A DNA stretch of 64,000 nt, taken from Escarpia spicata. Lineage: Eukaryota > Annelida > Polychaeta > Sabellida > Siboglinidae. Location of the stretch: positions 35,811,179 to 35,875,178 of the forward strand of contig OZ023209.1 of the NCBI GenBank assembly GCA_963995525.1, given 5' to 3'. Both the position numbers and the translations under genes were made by a program. Within the stretch, counting starts at the first letter, position 1. Each line of letters opens with the position of its first letter. Positions 56,390-64,000 of this stretch are shown here, piece by piece. The notes beneath the pieces are model-generated. The model had not been told where the DNA came from. It searched no databases and saw nothing but the letters and a program-made list of their open reading frames with translations.

Positions 56390-57122
56390 CCATAGCAGAC
56401 CTGTTCAGTCGAACACCATCTCGACTTATCTGGGAAGGGTTCAGCCATGCTGCAATTAATGCGCGAAGACCATTCGTACATAACTATCCTCCACTGCCTG
56501 TCTGTGGCCAGGTAATCATTCAGAGCTGCAGTGTTCTTCGTCAGGCCCACAGTCCCACCGACGCCTTTCACAGAACCATTAATGCTCATGGGCTTGGTCA
56601 GTTGCAGAGAACACATGTGTCGTCTTCTTCACGGCAATGGTTCCTGTGAGAAACTCTGCACAGGCATCAGGATGGTTGTCTTCCATAGTAACCACGTCAC
56701 GCAAATATACATGTACACATCTGGCATAATGGATGTGACCCAAGGAACCATCTTGGTCAAATATGTAGAGCCGGAAGTCTCTTTCTCGTATCGTTCTCGC
56801 ATAGCTCATCACCTTCTCCCGTTCCAGCTGCAGGACGATGGACCAACACTGGAAGTGGGGACATGTTTCAGCTCTCATTGTCAGTACAACAGTCTTCCAA
56901 TGACATCAAATTGCATCCCTCATCCAAGGTATTGTTGAACTCAATATATGCCTTCTCCTGGGGTAGGTACAGACTACTTGCGGTGATCTGATGAACAGGT
57001 CGGGTGCATGTCACGTGGGATGATTTTAGAGAAGAATTTGCTGTCGCAGAAACGAATATGCTGCTCTTTGCTACAGTAGTAGACTGTGCTCTTAACATGT
57101 GACACACTAAACTTTTGGGCAT
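56390..57122 (-). pseudogene. Decayed ORF of an uncharacterised transposon-associated family
   Basis: Reading the minus strand in pieces gives YARTIRERDFRLYIFDQDG, YLRDVVTMEDNHPDACAEFL, TGTIAVKKTTHVFSATDQAH (frame 56878-56579), then after a frameshift NGSVKGVGGTVGLTKNTAAL (frame 56616-56212). The last parts resemble a conserved AHE-N--VKG-GG-VGLTEN word that I associate with uncharacterised, transposon-like ORFs widespread in invertebrates and cnidarians. I cannot name the superfamily. Frameshifts show it is dead. A further minus frame upstream (57122-56868) may be part of the same ORF. Confidence 0.45.
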
Positions 57123-57855
57123 TAAAACTAAGTGGGAACTGCCACATATGGCATAGAACGTTTCTGCTGTGGACTATTTGCTGACAACTAACATGTCACA
57201 AAAACATTGGATCAAGCATTAGTATTATAATTTTGACACAATACCACATAATTGTTAGCTTTTACGACGTGTTGTGGGTAATATAAACATTAACAAGATG
57301 AAAATAAGAAAGAAGGAAATTAGTTTTGCCACTCCTACAATGGATTAAGTACAAGAGGTTATAGGGGGTCAGTGTAAGAAAGGAAGCAATGGCGGCCATT
57401 TAAAAAAATAGCTGACATTTTATAAAATGGCCGCTATTTTGGAAAACATGGCAGATACGAATATTTGAAATAGCCTCACTCATAAACCTACATTTTAACA
57501 CCACAGTTACGCCTGTAGGTAAGTTTACAGTTATCAGAGCAAGATTCATTGACGTAGCATAATTGTTTTATTGCCTCAGAATCAAGGACCAGCTTCACGA
57601 GGCATTTGTACAATGTAATACAATAATAATATTATTATTATGAATATTAAAAAGTATGATACCTGTAATCACAATACTTAGGAAGTGTAGAATCTAGACA
57701 TATAAATAATATAATTTATGCAATTAAAAATTAAATCGAGTAACTAAATGGTAAATAATTTAAACGAAATAGAGACGTATATGAAATCCAATTTCGGGTC
57801 GCGACCGGTGCTCTAGTCTAGACCAACATACGGGCTGTTCTGTGCATATACATAC
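57123..57855. other. AT-rich spacer up to the Gypsy insertion
   Basis: Contains small inverted repeats (GGCGGCCATTT near 57392 against AAATGGCCGC near 57437; AATAATAATATTATTATT near 57622) but no gene. The last part, roughly 57790-57860, may be the distal part of the 3' LTR of the older minus-strand Gypsy element. Confidence 0.4.
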
Positions 57856-57860
57856 CCTAT

Positions 57861-58012
57861 TGTGACGTTAGTCTCGATCATCCTACCTCTCACTAGTCTC
57901 GTGAGATCACTGCTGATCTCGCGTGTCTTCTCAAAGACAGCCATTTTGACATACATATGCGTTTGTCTCATTCTCTCATAATATATTACTGTTACAAGTG
58001 TATAACACAACA
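57861..58012 (+). repeat. 5' LTR (152 bp)
   Basis: Begins TGTGACGTTAGTC and ends AACACAACA, the usual TG...CA. It is base-for-base identical to the 3' LTR by eye. Contains ATAATATATTAC, a possible TATA-like stretch, near its 3' side. Confidence 0.96.
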
Positions 58013-58028
58013 TGATGTCAGAAGTTTA
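58013..58028 (+). promoter_or_regulatory. Likely primer binding site
   Basis: Immediately after the 5' LTR: TGATGTCAGAAGTTTA. It resembles the TGGTGTCAGAAGTG-type primer site of Mag/SURL elements, with one mismatch in the first three bases, so the tRNA match is not certain. Confidence 0.6.
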
Positions 58029-58227
58029 CCGTCAGTACGTGCCTGAGTAAGTGAACGTTACGCTAAGCTGCTGCTGCTTCGCTGTCAAAGCTTCGCTGTC
58101 ACTGCTTCGCTGAACTTTGATTGATTGAACATTACCGCTTCGCTACTAACGCTTCGCTAGTGCTGCTACGCTGCTTCACATGTGCTACTGCCAATGACTT
58201 GTCGCTTTGCATACTGAACTTTTGGAG

Positions 58228-60546
58228 ATGGCGCAGTCATTCCACGTATCTCCGCCTGATCCCTTTGTGTTCACAAAGCCCAACGAGTGGCCAAAGTGGA
58301 TCAGGCGTTTTGAGCGGTTTCGGCTGGCTTCTGCTCTGAATGAGAAGAGTGAAGCCATGCAGGTGAACGCATTGGTTTACGCCATGGGCGATGAAGCCGA
58401 TGATATTATGGCCGGCTTTGGCTTAACAGCTGAAGAAAGGGAGCGGTATGAGGTGGTGAAGTCAAAGTTTGATTCACACTTCATAGTTCGTCGGAACACG
58501 ATTTTCGAGCGGGCTAAGTTCAACCGAAGATGTCAGGAGGAGGGGGAGATGGTGGACGCCTTCATCACGGCTCTCTTCTGCCTGGCCGAGTTCTGCGATT
58601 ACGGTCAATTGAACGACGAGATGATAAGAGACAAGATTGTCGTGGGAATCAGAGACACGACGCTCTCGCTGAAACTTCAGCTAGACGCTGAGCTTACGCT
58701 GAAGCGAGCAATCGACATGGCACGTCAGAATGAGGCGGCCAAGCGAGAGCAGGCGATGCTTCGCAACTTTGCTTCCTCTTCAACAAGGACGAGTGTGGAC
58801 TTCGTCAAGTCAAAGAAGAAAGTTAGCGGCGGCACGAGACAGAAGACCAACAGGCCTCAAGGAGGTCAGACGCAGGCCACGACCACGAAGACGTCGCGCA
58901 AGTGCGAGTTCTGTGGACGGTCGTCTCATCAGAGAGCAGTCTGTCCGGCGAGAGAAGCCACATGCTTCAGGTGCCACCGCAGTGGTCATTTTTCAACTGT
59001 ATGTAGGTCATCAAAGGCCGTCGATACAGTCAGCCGAGACGACGAGGAGGGGTATTCCTTCCTTGGAGAGGTGACGAAAGGTGATCAGCCGTGGTCATCA
59101 ACGATCAGCCTCGAGGTGATAAAGACGAAACAAAGAGTCGACGTGTGCTTCAAGCTCGACACGGGTGCAGACGTCACTGTGATTTCGGCTGCCGACTACC
59201 GACGGGCAGGAAGTCCGTCTCTGGAGATGACGTCGAAGACGCTGGTGGGCGCGAACGAAATGGTTCTAAAAGCCCAGGGCAAGTTCGTCGGCAAGCTGTC
59301 GCGTGACGGCTCAGTAGTCGATGAGGACGTTTACGTCATCAGTGGCCAACGACGGTCACTTCTCAGTCGACGTGTCTGCCAGATGCTCGATCTCGTACGA
59401 CGTGTGGCGGTCGACTCGGTCGAAGCGGCCGACGTTATCAGACAAGACAACCCGAAATTGTTTGTAGGGTTGGGTCGCATGCGTGGCGACTACAACATCC
59501 AGTTACGCGAGGGGGCGGTCCCATTTGCGTTGTCGACGCCGCGACGGGTGTCGATTCCTCTGCTCGAGACGGTTCGACAGGAGCTGCAGCGAATGGAAGA
59601 CACAGGTGTCATCAGGCGAGTCGAGGCGCCCACAGACTGGTGCGCCGGCATGGTAGTGGTAGCCAAACCGAAGGCAACTACTACGTCGTCAGATGGAGTC
59701 GTGACGCACAAAGTGCGTATCTGTGTCGACCTGACACATCTCAACGAGAGTGTCAGACGTGAAAAGCATGATCTGCCCTCAGTCGACCAGACGCTTGGCC
59801 GACTGGCTAGGGCGAAAGTTTTCACAAAGTTGGATGCCAACTCGGGGTTTTGGCAAATTCCCCTGTCGCCAAACTGTCAGGAGCTGACGACGTTCATAAC
59901 GCCGTTTGGGCGGTATTGCTTCAGAAGGCTACCGTTCGGCATAACGTCAGCCCCTGAGCACTTCCAGAAGCGCATGAGTGCGGTTCTTGACGGCTTGAGC
60001 GGGATGTTGTGTATGATGGATGATATCGTCATCTTCGGCGCGTCATCAGAGGAGCACGACACACGAGTGCGGGCAGTATTCAAGCGACTGGCCGACAACG
60101 GAGTGACTTTGAACTTTGCTAAATGCGAGTTCAGCAAATCAAGCATCACCTACCTGGGTCACGTCGTGACGGCTGAAGGCATCAAGGCCGATCCTGCCAA
60201 GGTGAAGGCCATCACAGAGATGGGTCAGCCTACAGATGTAGGCCACATACGACGTTTCCTCGGCATGGCGAATCAGCTGGGAAAGTTCTCGCCTACGCTG
60301 TCATCAGTTACGCAGCCGTTGCGTGATTTGCTACAGAAGGACAGGCAGTGGTTCTGGGGGCCGAGTCAGCAGACGGCTTTCGACGCGGTAAAGGCCGAAC
60401 TCAGTGCGACGCCAGTGCTGGCGCTATACGACCTGAACAGGACGACGACGGTGTCAGCAGATTGTCATCGTTCGGTCTTGGCGCTGTCCTGCTACAAAGG
60501 ATCGATGGTACGAACAGGCCAGTGGCGTACGCTTCTCGGGCGATGA
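58228..60546 (+). CDS. Gypsy Gag-protease-RT polyprotein (5' part of gag-pol)
   Basis: I choose ATG 58228. A longer frame opens upstream but lacks ATG. Gag covers about residues 1-190 (WPKWIRRFERFRLAS, AKFNRRCQEEGEMVDAFI). Two CX2CX4HX4C zinc knuckles follow at residues 226-239 and 246-259. The protease active site is DTGADVTVI at Asp311. RT spans about 430-680, with LDANSGFWQIP (Asp536), RLPFGITSAPEHFQKRM and the MMDD catalytic pair (Asp598-599), then the connection domain (YLGHVVTAEGI, RRFLGMANQLGKF). The frame leaves the correct path at the start of RNase H, near 60460-60475, and stops at 60544-60546. Its role is virus-like particle assembly, processing and cDNA synthesis. Gag and pol are in one frame. 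Confidence 0.93.
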   Translation: MAQSFHVSPPDPFVFTKPNEWPKWIRRFERFRLASALNEKSEAMQVNALVYAMGDEADDIMAGFGLTAEERERYEVVKSKFDSHFIVRRNTIFERAKFNRRCQEEGEMVDAFITALFCLAEFCDYGQLNDEMIRDKIVVGIRDTTLSLKLQLDAELTLKRAIDMARQNEAAKREQAMLRNFASSSTRTSVDFVKSKKKVSGGTRQKTNRPQGGQTQATTTKTSRKCEFCGRSSHQRAVCPAREATCFRCHRSGHFSTVCRSSKAVDTVSRDDEEGYSFLGEVTKGDQPWSSTISLEVIKTKQRVDVCFKLDTGADVTVISAADYRRAGSPSLEMTSKTLVGANEMVLKAQGKFVGKLSRDGSVVDEDVYVISGQRRSLLSRRVCQMLDLVRRVAVDSVEAADVIRQDNPKLFVGLGRMRGDYNIQLREGAVPFALSTPRRVSIPLLETVRQELQRMEDTGVIRRVEAPTDWCAGMVVVAKPKATTTSSDGVVTHKVRICVDLTHLNESVRREKHDLPSVDQTLGRLARAKVFTKLDANSGFWQIPLSPNCQELTTFITPFGRYCFRRLPFGITSAPEHFQKRMSAVLDGLSGMLCMMDDIVIFGASSEEHDTRVRAVFKRLADNGVTLNFAKCEFSKSSITYLGHVVTAEGIKADPAKVKAITEMGQPTDVGHIRRFLGMANQLGKFSPTLSSVTQPLRDLLQKDRQWFWGPSQQTAFDAVKAELSATPVLALYDLNRTTTVSADCHRSVLALSCYKGSMVRTGQWRTLLGR

Positions 60547-62189
60547 CGCCGACTGAACAACGATACTCTCAAATCGACAAGGAAGCTCTTGCGACAACGT
60601 GGTCACTGGAGCGCTTCCACGATTACCTGTACGGTATGGAGTTTCACGTAGAGACAGACCACAAGCCGCTTGTGACACTCTTAAGCTCGAAGAAGAACTT
60701 GGATGAGCTGACTCCACGGATTCAACGCTATCGTATGCGCCTGATGCGTTATACGTACACGATCGAGCACGTGCCGGGGAAGGAGCTGATTACAGCCGAT
60801 GCTCTGTCGCGAGCCCCGCACGTGAGAGAGCTGACCATCTCGGAACTCCAGTTCGCGGATGAAGTGGCAGCTCACGAAGATTTCGTCGTGGGACAGATCC
60901 CGGCGACGGAGAGACGTCTCCAGGAGATCAAGGAACAGCAACAGCGTGACGAGATCTGCAGCCAGGTTCTGCGCTACTGTGCTGAGGGCTGGCCAAGCCA
61001 CTGTTCTCTGCCGTCGATTCTGAGACCGTACTGGCAGTGTCAACAAGAGCTTACGGTCCACAACGGCATCTTACTCAAGGGAGTACGTCTCGTCATCCCG
61101 GTCTCCATGAGACTGGAGATGATAGATCGACTACACGAGGGACACCAGGGAGTAGTCAAGTGTAGGGCGCGAGCACAGGCCTCAGTGTGGTGGCCTGGAC
61201 TGAGTCGACAACTCGAGGAAGTTGTGAAGAACTGCACGACGTGTGCAAGGGAGAGGCGAAACCCCACTGAACCGATGATCGCGTCGGAATGTCATCTGCG
61301 GCCGTGGCAGAAGGTCGGGACGGACATGTTCTTCTTCAGGCGGTCGACCTACTTGTTAGTAGTAGACTACTGTTCCAGCTACGTCGAAGTAGCCAGGCTG
61401 GAGACAACAGATTCGTCATCAGTTATTCTTCATCTGAAGTCGATCTTCGCCCGGCATGGCATTCCGGAGACCGTGATCTCCGACAACGGGCCGCAGTATT
61501 CATCATTTGAGTCTGCGCGATTCGCGAGAGCGCAGGGCTTTGAACACATCACGAGCAGCCCTCGCTTTCCTCAAAGTAACGGCAAGTCTGAGCGCGTCGT
61601 CCAGACTGTCAAGAATCTACTAAAGAAGGCGGTCGACCCGTACGATGCCTTGTTGGCGTACAGATCGACAGCACTAGAGTGCGGCTATTCGCCTGCTGAA
61701 CTAAGCATGGGCCGACAGCTGCGCACGTTAGTGCCAACGGTGCCTGCGACTCTTCTGCCCCGCTGGGATGAGCCGAGGGGAGAGAGAGAGCGAAGAGAGC
61801 TGATGCGTCAGAAGAAGAAAGACGCGTACGACCGATATCATCGCGCGCGACCACTTTCTACTCTTCGGGCCGGCGACCCAGTCTGGGTCGAAGACGCGAA
61901 CGTCAACGGCACGGTGGTGGGTCCGGCACACACACCTCGGTCGTATGTAGTGCGAACGCCGACGTCCTGCCTAAGAAGAAATCGGCGACATCTGCAGCCG
62001 ACTCCTAACGTGACGGCTGACGAGCGAGCAGACGACGCCGACCCGTCATCTACCGAGATGACGACGACACCGGTTGCGCTTCGTATGCGCGAGCCGAGAC
62101 CAGTGTCACCTCCAGCGGTCACAGCTCCCACTGGAGTGGTGACACGTTCTGGGAGAGTGGTGATTCCACCGCGACGGCTGGACCTATAG
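60462..62189 (+). CDS. Gypsy RNase H-integrase (3' part of gag-pol, shifted frame)
   Basis: Continues the polyprotein in the -1 register relative to the first frame. RNase H: SFGLGAVLLQ, AYASRAMTPTEQRYSQIDKE, FHVETDHKPLV. Integrase: an HHCC zinc finger (HEGHQGVVK...CTTCARERR) at about 61130-61260, catalytic Asp at 61323, Asp at 61482 (ISDNGPQYSS) and Glu at 61590 (PQSNGKSERVV), giving exactly 35 residues between the second Asp and the Glu. A C-terminal region, WVEDANVNGTVVG and a Pro/Thr-rich tail, ends at TAG 62187-62189. One missing base near 60465 in RNase H explains the frame change. A programmed shift there would be unusual, so I read it as a mutation or sequencing error. Confidence 0.92.
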   Translation: MSSFGLGAVLLQRIDGTNRPVAYASRAMTPTEQRYSQIDKEALATTWSLERFHDYLYGMEFHVETDHKPLVTLLSSKKNLDELTPRIQRYRMRLMRYTYTIEHVPGKELITADALSRAPHVRELTISELQFADEVAAHEDFVVGQIPATERRLQEIKEQQQRDEICSQVLRYCAEGWPSHCSLPSILRPYWQCQQELTVHNGILLKGVRLVIPVSMRLEMIDRLHEGHQGVVKCRARAQASVWWPGLSRQLEEVVKNCTTCARERRNPTEPMIASECHLRPWQKVGTDMFFFRRSTYLLVVDYCSSYVEVARLETTDSSSVILHLKSIFARHGIPETVISDNGPQYSSFESARFARAQGFEHITSSPRFPQSNGKSERVVQTVKNLLKKAVDPYDALLAYRSTALECGYSPAELSMGRQLRTLVPTVPATLLPRWDEPRGERERRELMRQKKKDAYDRYHRARPLSTLRAGDPVWVEDANVNGTVVGPAHTPRSYVVRTPTSCLRRNRRHLQPTPNVTADERADDADPSSTEMTTTPVALRMREPRPVSPPAVTAPTGVVTRSGRVVIPPRRLDL

Positions 62190-62214
62190 TTGAGAGTTGT
62201 CTCCAAGCACTCAT

Positions 62215-62231
62215 TGAACTTGGAAGGGAGA
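62215..62231 (+). promoter_or_regulatory. Polypurine tract
   Basis: GGAAGGGAGA directly before the 3' LTR TGTGACG, the standard position of the plus-strand primer of LTR retrotransposons. Confidence 0.8.
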
Positions 62232-62383
62232 TGTGACGTTAGTCTCGATCATCCTACCTCTCACTAGTCTCGTGAGATCACTGCTGATCTCGCGTGTCTT
62301 CTCAAAGACAGCCATTTTGACATACATATGCGTTTGTCTCATTCTCTCATAATATATTACTGTTACAAGTGTATAACACAACA
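62232..62383 (+). repeat. 3' LTR (152 bp)
   Basis: Identical to the 5' LTR and followed by the CCTAT target duplication at 62384-62388. Confidence 0.96.
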
Positions 62384-62612
62384 CCTATGAAGGGCATTGC
62401 CTCTCTGAGCTTTGTTACGTTTGCTTTTTTATTGTTCATATTCTTACAATAAACATCAGTCTATTGTTGTTCTGTTTGTCATACAATACCGACATTTCAC
62501 TCGACCAACCTGTCAGGCCAACTCGACACATCATTAACATAATCTACAGTACACAAAATAGCCGTTCGTCTACTCTGGGTCTCCAACCCCATACCGTATA
62601 TATTACGATACA
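62384..62612 (-). repeat. Proximal part of the 3' LTR of an older Gypsy element
   Basis: On the minus strand a polypurine tract of A8 and G5 (62613-62625) is followed by TGTATCGTAATATATACGG, the expected start of an LTR at 62612. The LTR continues toward lower coordinates and contains AACAATAAAAAA (possible poly(A) signal). Its distal end probably lies on the other side of the young Gypsy insertion, before 57856. Confidence 0.6.
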
Positions 62613-62672
62613 CCCCCTTTTTTTTAAGCGAAAGTCAATCACAACTCTAGTTCTTAAAGACAAGCTATCTAG

Positions 62673-63224
62673 TCAAGTTTCTACCGATAATCCGCCAAGT
62701 ATGCAGGCAGCTTTCGGGCACGTGTGCTTCTGGGCACAAGCGTCAAGTCCACACGTGGCGATGGTTTGTTTTGTATCAACACAGGTTTTTCTCGGCGGTG
62801 TGTCTTGCGTTAGCACAGGATCTTCAATCGGCATCGTCCTGTCTGCACAAGGCGCTTCTAGTGGCAGAGAAGTCGAAATGTCTTTCAGGGGCGCACTCTC
62901 TGGAAGCGGTGGACACTCGTCTACCACACGTAGAGCTCGTCGGTTGCGCCTGTATATACGACCTTCAACTAGAACGACGTACGACCGGTTTGAGAGCTTC
63001 TGCGTCCATGTATTTTGACCTGGCAACCTCATACGTATAGCATCACCCGGTGCTGTCGGTTTTAAGTTATGTGCTGACCTGTTGTTGTGTGCTATTTGAG
63101 CATCCACGCTAGCTTTCCTGTCCCGAGACACGTTAGGCGCAATCTCTGGTATCACCAATCGGGACCAGTGTTCGGCGTCGACGACCGAACAACAGCTGTG
63201 CGGGGAACGCACTATAATCATCAC
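62673..63224 (-). pseudogene. Gypsy integrase C-terminal region
   Basis: Contains KPTAPGDAIRMRLPGQNTW, a GDxVRM-LPG word like the chromatin- or DNA-binding C-terminal region of Mag-type integrases, then KLSNRSYVVLVEGRIYRRNR, RALRVVDE and a Pro/Thr-rich tail ending just before the polypurine tract. It is in a different frame from the integrase core (63591-63133), so the pol frame is broken near 63220. Confidence 0.75.
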
Positions 63225-63591
63225 GCACAGTGTTTCTAAAGTTCAGCAACGCCATTTGGACGTTACAGCCATCTTTCATCACTTTCTTCACGAGGTTCTT
63301 CATCGTCCCTAGTGCTCGTTCTACCTGCCCGTTGCTCTGGGGGTATCTCGGACTGCTCGTGATGTGCTCGAAGTCCCATCTCTGCGCGAACTTTATGAAC
63401 TCGGCACAAGAAAACTGTGGCCTGTTGTCTGACATCACGACTTCCGGTACAAACTGTGATCTCATTCCACCGATCACACATTTCGTGCGCGTACTCGAAC
63501 TGAGGTTCACCAGCTCGAAGAAGTTGGAGTAATTAATAGTCAACCAACAGTAGGTAGTGCTGTCCCTGCAGTTCAAACAAGTCAGCATCAA
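63133..63591 (-). pseudogene. Gypsy integrase core fragment
   Basis: About 150 codons covering the second half of the DDE core and the following FRNTVRDDYSAFPAQLLFGR word typical of Mag-type integrases. The first catalytic Asp (DADLFEL) is in a neighbouring frame around 63580, so the copy carries a frameshift. Between the first and second Asp the usual ARHGIP word is missing, indicating a small deletion. Confidence 0.82.
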
Positions 63592-64000
63592 CTTTCACCC
63601 AAGGCCTCGTCGTGAGGCATCATGGGCTCTTTGCACTGTACTGGTCTGTTTGTGTTGCACACACAACACTGACTGACGTAATCAGTGATCTCCAGGTTCA
63701 TCGATGGCCAGTACACAGCATCTTTGGCGATGCGTATACAACTGTATACCCTGATGCGAACGGTGTACCGTGGCGTTGATGTTCTTGCATAAACTGGTCG
63801 GCACTACGATCCTGCAGTTATTGAACACGAGTCCATTATGCACAGCCAGTTCATGCCGTAATTGTAATATGCACGGCAGTGGCTGCTAGCAGCTCCTCCA
63901 GCCGTTTCGGGGATTCTGACAGTCCTTCTGTCATGTCTATCTTCTCTATTGCAACAGCGTGAACACTTGGTTCACCCGCAGTGTATGCACGGCTCAGCGT

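Larger units (their letters stand above)
57856..62388 (+). mobile_element. Young Ty3/Gypsy LTR retrotransposon, complete structure
   Basis: 4523 bp between identical 152-bp LTRs (57861-58012, 62232-62383), flanked by the 5-bp target duplication CCTAT (57856-57860, 62384-62388). It encodes Gag, protease, RT, RNase H and integrase in the Ty3/Gypsy order, most like Mag/SURL-type elements of invertebrates with very short LTRs. No envelope gene. The only clear lesion is one frameshift in RNase H. Identical LTRs imply recent insertion. Confidence 0.96.
62613..64000 (-). mobile_element. Older Gypsy element, 3' pol part, runs off the window
   Basis: Minus-strand Ty3/Gypsy element related to the young one. 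Integrase zinc-finger words (AVYWPSMNLEITDYVSQC, CVCNTNRPVQC) lie at about 63640-63730. The core is in frame 63591-63133: VVMSDNRPQFSC (second catalytic Asp; the usual Gly after Asn is Arg), SSPRYPQSNGQVERALG (Glu, 35 residues later). The C-terminal part (frame 63224-62673) has RNRRALRVVDECPPLPES and ends near the polypurine tract. Frame changes near 63240 and 63540-63600 show decay. RT and Gag would lie beyond 64000. Confidence 0.85.

Noticed and set aside
60348..60546. Programmed frameshift between two Gypsy ORFs
   Set aside because: The shift lies inside the RNase H core rather than at a gag-pol boundary, and no slippery heptamer with a downstream structure is obvious. A point lesion or read error is simpler.

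Overview
This window looks like nuclear DNA from a marine invertebrate, probably a lophotrochozoan such as a mollusc, although amphioxus-like chordates cannot be excluded from sequence alone. The evidence is a spliced animal gene with GT-AG introns, a eukaryotic tRNA-Val with split A/B boxes and a T-run terminator, many 5'-truncated non-LTR retrotransposons, Ty3/Gypsy elements, a PIF/Harbinger remnant, and very heavy minisatellite content. Nothing bacterial or viral stands out apart from retroelements.

The one host protein gene runs on the plus strand from about 7.2 to 40.1 kb. It encodes a TMCC-family protein (transmembrane and coiled-coil domain, ER membrane). I reconstructed 14 exons. Their phases all agree, they sum to 1566 coding bases (521 residues plus stop), and the start codon is split AT|G across the first intron. 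The last exons carry the long coiled coil and the two C-terminal membrane segments. A minisatellite-containing 3' UTR and an AATAAA follow.

The most unusual property of the locus is its introns. Nearly every large intron holds a tandem array (units of about 17, 20, 22, 31, 35, 36-38, 37 and 51 bp). Three of these arrays start exactly at the 5' splice site of an exon (7361, 15414, 36972) and repeat the donor consensus in each unit: about 58 copies after exon 1, 7 after exon 3, and 8 after exon 11. Two more intronic arrays (22.0-23.4 and 29.2-29.6 kb) carry donor-like GTAAGAG or GTGAGT in each unit. After exon 1, every repeated donor is preceded by AT, so use of any of them would still rebuild the AUG. 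After exon 11, the fourth donor (37077) is in frame and open. I propose this reiterated-splice-donor architecture as the candidate undescribed feature of the window.

Layout: 1-7.2 kb, upstream or 5' intronic DNA with a 2.7 kb array of 25-bp units. 7.2-40.1 kb, TMCC gene with arrays and nested transposons: a non-LTR fragment with 16-bp target duplication at 16.0-16.7, a Jockey/CR1-like fragment at 17.2-18.7, and Harbinger at 29.8-30.9. 42.7-47.5 kb, an element bounded by 140-bp inverted repeats with a CR1-like insertion inside. 48.25 kb, tRNA-Val(AAC). 48.5-53.0 kb, a nearly complete but inactivated RTE-clade retrotransposon on the minus strand with an L2-like element nested in it. 52.97-53.09 kb, a perfect 52-bp-arm palindrome. 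53.1-53.5 kb, another L2/CR1 fragment. 56.4-57.1 kb, a decayed transposon-type ORF. 57.86-62.38 kb, a young Ty3/Gypsy element with identical 152-bp LTRs, CCTAT target duplication and one frameshift, apparently inserted into the 3' LTR region of a second, older minus-strand Gypsy element that runs off the window end.

Coordinates of exons come from splice consensus, phase and family similarity recognised by eye. No alignment or expression data were available.
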